Below, in pieces: positions 34,554-43,499 of a DNA stretch of 64,000 bases. The stretch is taken from assembly GCF_003202435.1 (NCBI RefSeq), contig NZ_QJHK01000002.1:1-64000 (forward strand), given 5' to 3'. Position 1 is the stretch's first letter. The number at the start of each line of letters is the position of its first letter. The DNA comes from Flavobacterium cheongpyeongense (GTDB taxonomy: Bacteria > Bacteroidota > Bacteroidia > Flavobacteriales > Flavobacteriaceae). The notes below the pieces were generated by a model. It was not told the origin of the DNA and did no database searches. It saw only the letters and a program-made list of their open reading frames with translations. Position numbers and translations under genes: made by a program.

Positions 34554-36617
34554 ATGAAAAAATTATTTCTTTTTATCGCAATTTTATTTGCGGTAAGTAA
34601 CCTTACTGCCCAAATTTACGATCCCGTTTCCTTTACAACATCCGTAAAAGAAATAGGAGAAAACAAATGTACCTTAATCATCACAGCCAAAATCGATAAA
34701 GGCTGGCATATCTATTCGCAAAATGTACCAAAAGGCGGACCTGCACCAACTGGTTTTTCTTTTCCCAAATCAAAAAATTATAAAACCGCAGGTTCAGTTA
34801 CAGAACCTGACGGACATGAAGTAGATGATCCTGTTTTTAACATGCGGATTAAATATTTTGCAGATAAAGCTGTCTTTACTCAAAATATAGAACGCAAAAC
34901 TGCAGAAGCCTTTACGATAAATGCGAGCATATTTTTTATGGTTTGCAACGATAACAGCTGTTTGCCTCCGGGAGCTAAAGATTTAAAATTTACGTTTAAA
35001 AAATCGGATGTTCCGGTAAAAGCAGAAACTGCAGCAATTGCTAAAGCAGATGAAACTTTAACAAAGAAATCAAGTAAAAAAACAATAACAAAACAGGAAA
35101 CCAAAAACGACACTACAAATTCTGTTACTGAAAGCGAAAAAGACACTCCTAAAATACAGAAAACGGAACTTAAAGAACCATCATCCCAAAAAGCTGATGA
35201 TAGCCTTTGGACCTTATTTTTCTTCAGCTTTTTAGGAGGCCTTGCTGCTTTGTTTACGCCTTGTGTTTTCCCGATGATTCCAATGACCGTAAGTTTCTTT
35301 ACCAAACAAAGTAAAAACAAAGCCATCGGAATACGAAATGCTGCTCTTTACGGAGTTTTTATCATTATCATCTATGTAATTTTAGGAAGTTTGGTAACCG
35401 CCATTTTTGGTGCCGATGCCTTAAATGCTTTGGCTACAAATGTGGTTTTTAATATTGTTTTCTTTATCCTTTTAGTAATATTTGCGATTTCTTTTTTAGG
35501 AGCTTTCGAAATTGTATTGCCAAGTTCATGGATGACCAAAGTCGATCAGAAATCTGAAGTTGGTGGTATAATCGGAATCTTTTTTATGGCTTTGGCTTTA
35601 GCCTTAGTTTCTTTCTCATGCACTGGCCCAATTGTTGGGACATTATTGGTTCAGGCCACAAGTCAGGCAGGAATGGCACCAATTATCGGAATGTTTGGTT
35701 TTTCTTTAGCCATTGCATTGCCATTTGCTGTATTTGCAGCATTTCCGGGCTGGATGAATTCGTTGCCAAAATCCGGTGGCTGGTTAAATTCAGTTAAAGT
35801 TGTTCTGGGCTTTTTAGAATTAGCTCTAGCACTTAAATTCCTAAGTAATGCCGATTTGGTTTTACAATTACATTTATTAGAAAGAGAAGTTTTTATCGCC
35901 ATCTGGATTGCCATATTTTCGGTACTCACCTTATACTTATTTGGAAAAATCCAATTATCGCATGATACACCCGTTACCCATATATCAGTTGGAAGACTAA
36001 GTTTAGGCATCGTCGTATTTTCTTTTGTAATATACATGATTCCGGGACTTTGGGGAGCACCACTGCAATACATTAGCGGATTCCCGCCTGCAAAACAATA
36101 CAGCGAATCGCCAAATGGCTTTGGAAATACAACAGTTACTAACAATGAAAAAACAGCGTTGCCGGAAGGTGCAGAAAGTGGCCCAAACAGAATTCCGACT
36201 TTTCATGATTACAACGAAGGTTTAGCTTACGCAAAAAAAGTAAACAAACCCGTAATGATCGATTTTACAGGATATGCCTGTGTAAACTGCCGAAAAATGG
36301 AAGAAAGAGTGTGGCCGGATCCAAAAGTTTTGGGTGTTCTCAATAATGATGTTGTACTGATTTCTTTATATGTAGATGATAAAAGACCTTTACCAAAAAG
36401 TGAACAAGTGGTTTCTAAAATTACAGGAAAAGTCTTGAAATACACAGGACAAAAATGGAGTGAACTTCAAATTTTGAAATACAAAACCAACGCTCAGCCG
36501 TACTATGTCTTAATGGATCATAACGAAAATGACTTAAACAAACCATCGGCTTATAATCCTGATATTGAAACGTATTATAAATGGCTTCAGGAAGGAATTG
36601 CTAATTTTAAAAAATAA
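34554..36617 (+). CDS. dsbD: Protein-disulfide reductase DsbD
   Basis: 687 residues with all three DsbD parts. A signal peptide (MKKLFLFIAILFAVSNLTAQ) leads to the periplasmic alpha domain with Cys pair CNDNSCLPP (~residues 124-129). A Lys/Thr-rich linker and eight membrane segments follow, including LFTPCVFPMIPMTVSFF and SFSCTGPIVGTLL, each with one catalytic Cys. The C-terminal gamma thioredoxin domain has YACVNCRKMEERVW. It moves electrons from cytosolic thioredoxin to periplasmic partners, plausibly the TlpA-like protein encoded upstream and cytochrome c maturation. Confidence 0.95.
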   Translation: MKKLFLFIAILFAVSNLTAQIYDPVSFTTSVKEIGENKCTLIITAKIDKGWHIYSQNVPKGGPAPTGFSFPKSKNYKTAGSVTEPDGHEVDDPVFNMRIKYFADKAVFTQNIERKTAEAFTINASIFFMVCNDNSCLPPGAKDLKFTFKKSDVPVKAETAAIAKADETLTKKSSKKTITKQETKNDTTNSVTESEKDTPKIQKTELKEPSSQKADDSLWTLFFFSFLGGLAALFTPCVFPMIPMTVSFFTKQSKNKAIGIRNAALYGVFIIIIYVILGSLVTAIFGADALNALATNVVFNIVFFILLVIFAISFLGAFEIVLPSSWMTKVDQKSEVGGIIGIFFMALALALVSFSCTGPIVGTLLVQATSQAGMAPIIGMFGFSLAIALPFAVFAAFPGWMNSLPKSGGWLNSVKVVLGFLELALALKFLSNADLVLQLHLLEREVFIAIWIAIFSVLTLYLFGKIQLSHDTPVTHISVGRLSLGIVVFSFVIYMIPGLWGAPLQYISGFPPAKQYSESPNGFGNTTVTNNEKTALPEGAESGPNRIPTFHDYNEGLAYAKKVNKPVMIDFTGYACVNCRKMEERVWPDPKVLGVLNNDVVLISLYVDDKRPLPKSEQVVSKITGKVLKYTGQKWSELQILKYKTNAQPYYVLMDHNENDLNKPSAYNPDIETYYKWLQEGIANFKK

Positions 36618-36779
36618 TGGGTACACGAATAAGACGGATTTCCTATTGAAAAGACGCAGAAAAAAACTGATTTATTTGAATTTAGAGTTTAAAATCCGTG
36701 TAAATCTGATTTTACGCAATAGCAAATCCGTTTTATCAGCGTCTAAAATTAATCTCAAGAATAAAACAGAACTAACCCG
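36618..36779. other. Intergenic spacer with repeat-like text
   Basis: The phrases 'gacggattt', 'aaaatccgtgtaaatctg' and 'aaatccgttttatcagcgtc' recur with variation, resembling common dispersed filler sequence of flavobacteria. No gene. Confidence 0.35.
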
Positions 36780-39599
36780 ATGAAAATTTCAAAATCAATA
36801 TATTTACTTTTTGCCCTTTTTATAGGATTTAAAAGTATTGCTCAATTTTCGACAACCATTCCGCTGAGCAAAAATGTAGTTTCCGGACAATTAAAAAACG
36901 GACTGAAATATTATGTCTTACATCATGAATTTCCAAAAGACCGTGTATGCTTTTATTTTGCCCAAAATGTTGGTGCGATTTTAGAAAACGACGATCAAAA
37001 CGGACTCGCGCATTTCCTGGAGCACATGGCTTTTAACGGGACAAAAAATTTTGAAGGAAAAGGCATTATCGATATGCTGGAGAAAAAAGGCGTTCGGTTT
37101 GGAGCCGATATAAATGCTTATACCGCACAGGATCAAACGGTTTATAACCTGAGTAATGTTCCTGCCGGAGATTCAAAACTAATAGATTCCTGCCTTTTGG
37201 TACTGCACGACTGGTCCGGTTTTCTTTCTTTAAAAGATACTGAAATAGATGCAGAACGGGGCGTAATCAGAGAAGAATGGCGTACCAGAAGAAATTCAGA
37301 ATTCAGGCTTCGTTTAGAAACTGATAAAACACTTTACAAAGGTTCAAAATATGCAAAACGGGATGTGATTGGCGATTTAAATATTATAAATTCTTTTGAT
37401 TATCAAGCATTAAGGGATTATTACAAAAAATGGTACCGCCCGGATTTACAAGCTGTAATTGTAGTGGGAGATATTGATGCAAAAGAAATTGAAAAGAAGA
37501 TTATAGAAACATTTTCTTCTATAGAAATGCCTGAAAACCCTGCTCAACGCTATTATGTTTCGGTTCCCAAAAACAAAGAAATGGAATATGTTTTAGCGAA
37601 AGATAAAGAAGCAACAGAAACGAATGTTGTTTTGTATTACAAAAGAGATTTTGACAAGGTAAAAAATAACGAAACCATCAGAAGAGATTTTGTAAACGAT
37701 TTATGCTTCAATATGATGAACAGACGTTATAAGGAATTTATTCAAAACCATGAAACCGCACTATTAAATCTCGGAATTGGATCTTCTGAAATCTCCAGAT
37801 TAACAAACTCATATTATTTATATGTTACCCCAAAAAACAATAAAACCTTAGAGGGCTTCAAAGAAATGATGGTTGAAACTGAAAGGGCGGTTCGATACGG
37901 ATTTACACAAAAAGAACTGGATCGCAGCAAGAAAAGTGTTTTAAGCTTTTATGAAAATATTCTCCAGAACAAAGATAAAATCGAATCTGATGAATATTCG
38001 GAAGAATTGGTGAACTATTTTCTGAAAGCTAACCCGTTTGAAAGTATCGAAACGCAATATGAAAATATAAAAACAAGATTAACTTTAATCACACTTGCAC
38101 AAATAAACGAGGCAGTCAAAAAAATACAAAGTACAGATAATATCGTCATGACTGTTACGGGTCCGGATAAAAACGATATTGTGTTTCCATCAAAAGAAGC
38201 CTACACAAAAGTCATCGATGCAGTAAAAAAAATGCCTCTTGAAAAATACAAAGAAACAACTACCGATCTCCCTTTGGTTACAGCAGAACTTAAAGGTTCT
38301 AAAGTTGCAAAAGAAACAACAATTGATGGAATTGAGGGTGCAAAAAATTATAAACTGGCAAATGGTACAAGGATTATTTTGTATCCAACAACTTTAGCAA
38401 AAGATGAAGTTTTATGTTCTGCTTTCAGTTTTGGTGGCACTTCTTTAATAAAAACAGAAGATATTCCGTCGGCTCAAATTGCTGTAAATTTAGTTCAAAG
38501 TTCCGGTTTGGGTACTTTCAAAAGTACCGATCTGAAAGACAAACTAAACGGGAAAATAGTTGCTTTACAACCTTATATTACAGAACTTACAGAAGGCTTT
38601 AAAGGTTCTACAAATCAGAAAGATTTTGAAACTTTATTACAATTGCTGTATTTGTATTTCGAAGAACCGAGATTTGATAAAGATGCTTATAGCAGAATGG
38701 TAACCGGTTATAGGAATTCATTAGAAAATTCAGAAAATACAAATCTAAAGGTTTTTCAGGATACTATCTCTTTGTTGAATTACAATCGTAACAAAAGAGT
38801 TCCATTGTTTAATCAGGATTTTTTGAAACAGTTGAGTTTCGAAAAGGCTTCAGATTTATATAAACAAAGAATTCAAAATGCAGCTGATTTTACTTTTATC
38901 TTTACCGGAAATCTTCCTGAAAATGCAATTTCATTATTGGAAAAGTATATTGGAAGTATAACATCGGATAGCAATAAAAAAGAAATTTTTACAGACAATC
39001 ATCTCGATCCTGCTCCGGGTGTTTCAAAACGATTGTTAATTCGGGAGATGAATGTCCCCAAAGCGAGCGTTTATATCCGATTTGTAAAAAAAATTCCTTA
39101 TACGTACAAAAATGTCTTTATACTGCATATTTTATCTGAAGTTCTTTCAAAAAAATACCTTGATTTAATTCGGGAAGAGGAGGGAGGAAGTTACGGTGTT
39201 CACGTTTCATCTGGTGTCAGCAGAATACCCTCTGATGAATATTCAATAACGATCAATTTTGACAGTGATCCTGAAAAGGTAGAAAAACTAACAAAAATTA
39301 TTTATGACCAGATTAATATAACGCAAAAAGATGTAACAAAAGAACAGGATATCGAGTCTATTAGAAACACCGTTTTAAAAACCAGGACAGAAAAGGTGTT
39401 GACAAACGGGTTCTGGCTGAGCAGCCTTAATAATATGCTGTTAAACAACGAAAGCTTTAACGATGATTTAAAATATAAAAAGACGATAAATGAAATAACT
39501 CCCGAAGATATAAAAGCTTTTGCAAAAGAGTTTTTCGCAGTACCAGAAACGGTTGAAGTAATCATGAAGTCAAAACCTCAGATCGCTGCACCTCAATAA
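36780..39599 (+). CDS. Exported M16-family zinc peptidase (insulinase-like, two-domain)
   Basis: 939 residues with a signal peptide (MKISKSIYLLFALFIGFKSIAQ). The inverted zinc motif HFLEHMAFNGTKNFEGKG (HxxEH, ~residues 79-96) is complete, and the distal Glu lies in ERGVIREEWRTRRN about 75 residues later. The C-terminal half is the inactive partner domain (SEVLSKKYLDLIREEEGGSYGVHVSSGVSR). This single-chain arrangement matches pitrilysin-like M16B peptidases of Bacteroidota. It should degrade peptides in the periplasm and may complete the SusCD/hydrolase system. A terminator follows. Confidence 0.93.
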   Translation: MKISKSIYLLFALFIGFKSIAQFSTTIPLSKNVVSGQLKNGLKYYVLHHEFPKDRVCFYFAQNVGAILENDDQNGLAHFLEHMAFNGTKNFEGKGIIDMLEKKGVRFGADINAYTAQDQTVYNLSNVPAGDSKLIDSCLLVLHDWSGFLSLKDTEIDAERGVIREEWRTRRNSEFRLRLETDKTLYKGSKYAKRDVIGDLNIINSFDYQALRDYYKKWYRPDLQAVIVVGDIDAKEIEKKIIETFSSIEMPENPAQRYYVSVPKNKEMEYVLAKDKEATETNVVLYYKRDFDKVKNNETIRRDFVNDLCFNMMNRRYKEFIQNHETALLNLGIGSSEISRLTNSYYLYVTPKNNKTLEGFKEMMVETERAVRYGFTQKELDRSKKSVLSFYENILQNKDKIESDEYSEELVNYFLKANPFESIETQYENIKTRLTLITLAQINEAVKKIQSTDNIVMTVTGPDKNDIVFPSKEAYTKVIDAVKKMPLEKYKETTTDLPLVTAELKGSKVAKETTIDGIEGAKNYKLANGTRIILYPTTLAKDEVLCSAFSFGGTSLIKTEDIPSAQIAVNLVQSSGLGTFKSTDLKDKLNGKIVALQPYITELTEGFKGSTNQKDFETLLQLLYLYFEEPRFDKDAYSRMVTGYRNSLENSENTNLKVFQDTISLLNYNRNKRVPLFNQDFLKQLSFEKASDLYKQRIQNAADFTFIFTGNLPENAISLLEKYIGSITSDSNKKEIFTDNHLDPAPGVSKRLLIREMNVPKASVYIRFVKKIPYTYKNVFILHILSEVLSKKYLDLIREEEGGSYGVHVSSGVSRIPSDEYSITINFDSDPEKVEKLTKIIYDQINITQKDVTKEQDIESIRNTVLKTRTEKVLTNGFWLSSLNNMLLNNESFNDDLKYKKTINEITPEDIKAFAKEFFAVPETVEVIMKSKPQIAAPQ

Positions 39600-39674
39600 T
39601 AAAAATCTTGGTTTTTCATTCATTTTTAGAAGTATTTTGAATTAGTAAGCTTATACAACTAACTAGAAAAACCT

Positions 39675-39704
39675 AAAAGAGCTGTTTTTGCTAACAGCTC
39701 TTTT
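39675..39704 (+). terminator. Terminator after the M16 gene
   Basis: AAAAGAGCTGTT and AACAGCTCTTTT pair perfectly (12 bp) with a 6-base loop and T-run. Confidence 0.88.
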
Positions 39705-39740
39705 TTCGTTTTATCTTTTTGTATTAATGGATTTTCAGTG

Positions 39741-39857
39741 ATCAATAAACAAACTCAAAAACTTCGCAGAATCTTTGAAAACAAAAAAGATAAAATCATA
39801 AGCTTTGCCAAATTAGCAAGAAAAATTCAGAACACTATCAGGGATATCTATGTCTAA
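39741..39857 (+). pseudogene. Fragment of an ISL3/ISAon1-type transposase
   Basis: The plus-strand frame reads TQKLRRIFENKKDKIISFAKLAR and stops soon after. The element at the left end of the window has TQELRGIFENTKDKIIGFAKLAK at about 1183-1251. The match covers roughly 23 residues; everything else of the transposase is missing, so this is a scar of an old insertion in the spacer before the zinc locus. Confidence 0.75.
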
Positions 39858-39967
39858 ATATTGCTGTAAATTGTGGTCTAACTTTTAAATTACTTAAGTT
39901 CTTATTTTTGATTCTGACAGATGCGAAAGAACCGAGTTCTAAAAAATTCATTTTTGAACGAAACTTA

Positions 39968-40009
39968 AAACGCAACAATGTTGCATTTTGATATAAGATT
40001 TATATATTT
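39968..40009 (+). promoter_or_regulatory. Candidate Zur box overlapping a TAnnTTTG promoter
   Basis: AACGCAA-CAATG-TTGCATT (39968-39986) is a 7-5-7 palindrome with one mismatch, and TATATTTG at 40002-40009 fits the -7 box. The right half-site begins 22 bases before the -7 box, so it would cover the -33 element and let a bound repressor block initiation. The same palindrome and geometry recur at 45641-45685. The zur-like gene lies in the locus between them. Confidence 0.7.
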
Positions 40010-40094
40010 GCAATAATTATAAGAGTGTTTAGAATTAGAAAGAAGATATTTCAATATAGTCTTTTTTTAAGTCGCTTAATTATTGTGTTTAGGA

Positions 40095-40460
40095 ATGAAA
40101 AAAAAATGGATCCTAATTAGTATTATTTTGTCTATGGCTGTATTGTTTTCAATACTGTTCCAGTCGATACATTCTTATGAACATCATTCCCTGCAGATTC
40201 AAAAGAAAGAGCATCATCATTTATCTAATGAAAAAGCTTTAATAATTGATGATCATAGTGCATTTGAAAAATGTTTTACCTGCGATTTTAGCTTTAGCTT
40301 ATTTACAGTTCTTACGGTTTATCTTTTACCGTTTTACAAGAACAGTAGTAAAAATTATTCTCCATTCTATTACTTCCAGCAGCATTCGCTTTTTTTTAAA
40401 GGAAGTCTTTTTGCTCTTAGAGCACCACCAATCCTTAAAATTGTAAAGGAAAATATGTAA
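40095..40460 (+). CDS. Small His-rich membrane-anchored protein at the head of the zinc locus
   Basis: Start chosen at ATG 40095, preceded by AGGA. 121 residues: an N-terminal hydrophobic anchor (WILISIILSMAVLFSILF), then possible metal ligands in SYEHHSLQIQKKEHHHL and DDHSAFEKCFTCDF, a second hydrophobic stretch (SFSLFTVLTVYLLPF), and a tail containing ALRAPPI. Mini-proteins of this build, ending in an xPP motif, precede metal-related TonB receptor genes in Bacteroidota as I recall; here no receptor follows. The candidate Zur box lies 110 bases upstream. It could be a periplasmic zinc sensor or chaperone, by inference. Confidence 0.65.
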   Translation: MKKKWILISIILSMAVLFSILFQSIHSYEHHSLQIQKKEHHHLSNEKALIIDDHSAFEKCFTCDFSFSLFTVLTVYLLPFYKNSSKNYSPFYYFQQHSLFFKGSLFALRAPPILKIVKENM

Positions 40461-40794
40461 TAATCAATAGTATAAAATAACAAGGCCGTTTGCTTGTTGT
40501 TTCTTTTTTGGGAGAAACAAGCGCACTGATGTTATCAGGAAATAGTATTGCTGATAAATATTTGTTTTGCCTTGTGCCAATAATTCCGTCTGTCCCATTA
40601 TTACAAAAATATTCTCAAATCGATTTAATTTTAAGCCAATTACTATTGCTCTTTTAGGATAATCTATCCGGAAGAATTACAAACACAGTAAGAGTTTATT
40701 ACACCAAATTTGTAACCTAAATATTAAATTGGTGTTACATAAAATTGTAATCGACTTCTTTTCGCATCATATAATCAAATTGGAAAAGTCAGAA
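40461..40794. other. Intergenic spacer before the COG0523 gene
   Basis: 334 bases with no ORF of note. TTACACCAAATTT and AAATTGGTGTTAC (about 40699-40738) form an imperfect inverted repeat across the probable promoter of the next gene. In many relatives a TonB receptor gene would follow the His-rich protein; none is seen. Confidence 0.35.
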
Positions 40795-41748
40795 ATGAAG
40801 AAGTCTAAAAAAATAAATGTTTACATAATTTCAGGATTTTTAGGATCTGGTAAAACCACAATACTGAATAATTTATTACCCCAATTTACCAGTGAAAAAA
40901 ATGTAGTCATTGAAAACGAATTTGGTAAAATCAATATTGATGCAACCCTTGTAAACGGAACATTTGAATCGGTTTATGAACTCACAAACGGCTGTATTTG
41001 CTGTTCGATAAACAATCAATTGCTGGAAACTTTAACTCAAATTATAAGTTTAGAAAACCAACCCGATAATGTGTTCATAGAAACTACAGGCATTGCCGAC
41101 GCAGGAGAAATAGCCGCCAATTTTACTTCTCTTTTTGTATCAGAAGCATTCGATTTAAAAAAAATCATCACCGTAGTTGATGCCGAAAATATACTTTTTT
41201 ATAAAGATGCTAACTCCGAAGTGCAAAAACAAATTGTAGCTGCAGATAGTATTGTAATTAACAAATCTGCTTTGGTTTCAAGCAAAATTTTGGCCAATAT
41301 AAAAGACTTTATACAATCAATAAATCCGTATTTGAGTATTGTTTTATCCAAAGATGGCTCGTTAGATCGAATGATTTTAGCAACAGAAAATAGTCAAAAA
41401 ACGTTCACTCCCAGCACGCTTTATAAATCCGAAAGTACCCATAAAATCAAAACAATGCTTTATGAAACCGAGGAGCTATTTGATGTTCAAAAATTAAAAT
41501 ACGAACTTTTTAGACATCTGTATTTGTACTACCATCAAATTTATAGGATAAAAGGATATGTTGTAACCAAAGAAAATCAGGTTGTTTTGGTTCAAACAGT
41601 AGGGAAATCAGTAGTTATTGAATTAGCCCATAATCAGGAAATAAGCAAAGGTCAGTTGGTTTTTATTGGAAAAGAATTAGAATTAAAAACGATAGCCCGA
41701 ATCCTTAAACCTGCTGTTGCCCAAACAGATAAACTTCAATTGGTATAA
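40795..41748 (+). CDS. COG0523 GTPase (CobW/P47K family), short type
   Basis: Start chosen at ATG 40795; an upstream TTG would add 22 unlikely residues. The 317-residue G3E GTPase has Walker A GFLGSGKTT (residues ~15-23), ENEFGKINID, the metal-binding GCICC (~70-74), switch ETTGIAD and NKS guanine motif. The C-terminal CobW domain is present. COG0523 GTPases use GTP to deliver zinc (or other metals) to client enzymes. Downstream genes encode several zinc enzymes and a Zur-like repressor, so zinc chaperoning under scarcity is the best reading. It is the first gene of a tightly packed operon. Confidence 0.88.
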   Translation: MKKSKKINVYIISGFLGSGKTTILNNLLPQFTSEKNVVIENEFGKINIDATLVNGTFESVYELTNGCICCSINNQLLETLTQIISLENQPDNVFIETTGIADAGEIAANFTSLFVSEAFDLKKIITVVDAENILFYKDANSEVQKQIVAADSIVINKSALVSSKILANIKDFIQSINPYLSIVLSKDGSLDRMILATENSQKTFTPSTLYKSESTHKIKTMLYETEELFDVQKLKYELFRHLYLYYHQIYRIKGYVVTKENQVVLVQTVGKSVVIELAHNQEISKGQLVFIGKELELKTIARILKPAVAQTDKLQLV

Positions 41749-41749
41749 A

Positions 41750-41929
41750 ATGGAAAAACTAAAAATTGGAATTATTACCGTATCAGACAGAACCAGTCAA
41801 GGTATCTATGAGGATTTATCAGGTCAGGAAAACAAAATTTCGATTCGGGTACACGGCGAAGGCGATAAAGGAGCGGTTTTAGTTTCAGAATTTATGGAGA
41901 ATTTTAGAAAAGAACTTAAAATAGTCTAA
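41750..41929 (+). pseudogene. Truncated MogA/MoaB-like mini-ORF
   Basis: 59 residues from ATG 41750. The first 25 (LKIGIITVSDRTSQGIYEDLSG) are the signature N-terminus of MogA-type molybdopterin adenylyltransferases. The remaining ~34 (ENKISIRVHGEGDKGAVLVSEFMENF...) do not continue that family, and its catalytic GGTG region is missing. It is in frame and sits one base after the COG0523 stop and one base before dcd, so it may be the product of an internal deletion, or a repurposed mini-protein that keeps the operon coupled. Confidence 0.6.
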
Positions 41930-41930
41930 A

Positions 41931-42461
41931 ATGATTTTAAGCGGAAAAGAAATTGAAAAAAAACTCGGAACAGACATTTCGATTGAACCATTCGATGCCC
42001 AACAACTCAATCCCAATAGTTATAATTTGAGGTTGCACGAGGAATTGTTGGTCTATGACAATGCTGTTTTGGATATGAAAACAGAGAACAAAACATCGAG
42101 AATTACCATCCCAAAATCGGGCTTGTTGCTAGAACCCAACAAACTGTATTTAGGGCGAACAGTAGAATACACCAAAACCCATAATTATGTGCCAATGTTA
42201 GAAGGCAGAAGCAGTATTGGGCGTTTGGGAATGTTCATTCACGTTACGGCAGGTTTTGGCGATGTGGGTTTTGAAGGTTATTGGACACTGGAAATATTTG
42301 TTATTCAGCCCCTTATTATTTATCCCAAGGTAGAAACTTGCCAAATTTATTACCATGCAATCCATGGTGATTTTGACAGTTACACTAGCGGAAAATATCA
42401 AAAAAACGATGGCATCCAACCAAGTTATTTATATAAAGACTTTAAAAATGAAGACTGGTAA
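41931..42461 (+). CDS. dcd: dCTP deaminase
   Basis: 176 residues. LNPNSYNLRLHEEL, then LEGRSSIGRLGMFIHVTAGFGDVGFEGYWTLEI (~residues 90-122) contains the catalytic Arg/Ser and the Glu of the dCTP deaminase/dUTPase trimeric fold; QIYYHAIHGD and YQKNDGIQPS complete it. It converts dCTP to dUTP for thymidylate supply. Dcd needs no catalytic zinc, whereas the alternative route through dCMP deaminase does. Its location in a zinc-limitation operon therefore looks like a zinc-sparing bypass (inference). It overlaps hisI by 14 bases. Confidence 0.92.
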   Translation: MILSGKEIEKKLGTDISIEPFDAQQLNPNSYNLRLHEELLVYDNAVLDMKTENKTSRITIPKSGLLLEPNKLYLGRTVEYTKTHNYVPMLEGRSSIGRLGMFIHVTAGFGDVGFEGYWTLEIFVIQPLIIYPKVETCQIYYHAIHGDFDSYTSGKYQKNDGIQPSYLYKDFKNEDW

Positions 42462-42852
42462 AAACGAATTAGAAGAAACCCAAAAACTGCTTTTACAATT
42501 TGAAAAGCGTGGCGGATTACTCCCCGTAGCTGTTCAGGAAACGCAAACAGAGCAATTGTTAATGCTGGCTTCGGTAAACCAAGAAGCATTAGAAATCACT
42601 TTAAAAACCCAAAAAGCGACTTTTTGGAGTACTTCAAAAAATGAGATTTGGACCAAAGGGCTGACTTCAGGAAACACTTTACGGATAGACGAAATTCTAG
42701 TGGATTGCGACCAAGATGCTATTGTTTATAAAGTTACACTCGAAAAAGGAGGGGTTTGTCATACTTATAACGAGCAAGGCAAAAACAGAAAAGCCTGTTT
42801 CTATCGAAAATTAGACTTCAATAATCATCAATTGAATTTTTTAGAAAAATGA
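42448..42852 (+). CDS. hisI: Phosphoribosyl-AMP cyclohydrolase
   Basis: Start chosen at ATG 42448, inside the end of dcd. 134 residues. The core reads LPVAVQETQTEQLLMLASVNQEALEITLKTQKATFWSTSKNEIWTKGLTSGNTLRI, then the Mg-binding VDCDQDAI and zinc-ligand Cys in GGVCHT and ACFYR. It opens the purine ring in histidine synthesis. An insertion of about 5 residues between the CHT and ACF motifs is unusual. No other his genes are nearby. HisI paralogues in COG0523/zinc clusters have been noted in comparative genomics, fitting a back-up copy for low zinc. Confidence 0.88.
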   Translation: MKTGKNELEETQKLLLQFEKRGGLLPVAVQETQTEQLLMLASVNQEALEITLKTQKATFWSTSKNEIWTKGLTSGNTLRIDEILVDCDQDAIVYKVTLEKGGVCHTYNEQGKNRKACFYRKLDFNNHQLNFLEK

Positions 42853-43499
42853 AAAATCAAGAAAAAATAGAGGCTCTTGGTGACAACCACATTGGAACAT
42901 CCATCGAAACGCCTTTGCGTAGTGATGCTTTCACTAAAACAGATGACGAAAAAATCAAAGCGATATCCTTTCATTATCAAAAAATAATGGAAGAATTAGG
43001 CTTGAACTTAACGGATGACAGTCTGAGCGGCACACCTTATCGGGTGGCAAAGATGTATGTCAAAGAACTTTTTTCAGGATTAGACCCCAAAAACAAACCG
43101 AAAATTTCGGTTTTTGATAATAAATACGAGTACAACAAAATGCTGATTGAAAGTGATATTACATTTAATTCATCTTGTGAACATCATTTTTTACCCATTG
43201 TTGGCAAGGCACACATCGGATACATTTCGTCGGGTAAAGTGATTGGCTTGTCAAAAATGAATCGGATTGTTGACTATTATGGCAGAAGACCCCAGGTGCA
43301 GGAACGAATGACACTGCAAATTTTTAACGAATTAAAAACCGCACTGCAAACCGATGATGTGATTGTAGTGGTCGAAGCCGAGCATTTGTGCGTTTCTACC
43401 CGTGGTGTAAATGACAAATCCAGTACAACAACAACCCTGGAGTACGGAGGACAATTTTGTGATACTCAAACTCGAAATGACTTTTTTAAAATGATATAA
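42849..43499 (+). CDS. folE: GTP cyclohydrolase I (type IA)
   Basis: 216 residues; ATGA overlap with hisI. Zinc ligands are the Cys and His of SSCEHHFLPIVGKAHIGYI (~residues 109-127) and the Cys in EAEHLCVSTRGV. SKMNRIVDYYGRRPQVQERMTLQI is the substrate-binding block. The first ~35 residues are a variable extension. It makes 7,8-dihydroneopterin triphosphate from GTP. The PTPS/QueD-like enzyme encoded 1.7 kb downstream uses that product, so the operon encodes two successive pterin steps. The zinc ligands are intact, so this is not the zinc-independent FolE2 type. Confidence 0.93.
   Translation: MKNQEKIEALGDNHIGTSIETPLRSDAFTKTDDEKIKAISFHYQKIMEELGLNLTDDSLSGTPYRVAKMYVKELFSGLDPKNKPKISVFDNKYEYNKMLIESDITFNSSCEHHFLPIVGKAHIGYISSGKVIGLSKMNRIVDYYGRRPQVQERMTLQIFNELKTALQTDDVIVVVEAEHLCVSTRGVNDKSSTTTTLEYGGQFCDTQTRNDFFKMI

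Noticed and set aside
34880..35326. 148-codon minus-strand frame inside dsbD
   Set aside because: Overlaps conserved alpha-domain and first membrane segments; composition is a shadow of the plus-strand gene.
35663..36145. 160-codon minus-strand frame inside dsbD
   Set aside because: It is antisense to a clear membrane domain of DsbD, with no start context or family resemblance.
36565..36783. 72-codon plus-strand frame spanning the dsbD end
   Set aside because: Begins inside dsbD out of frame and runs into repeat-like spacer; Lys/Asn-rich with no family match.
42849..43499. Zinc-independent FolE2 (GCYH-IB) in the zinc locus
   Set aside because: The sequence has CEHH and HLCVSTRGV, the zinc ligands of type IA; FolE2 is a different family.
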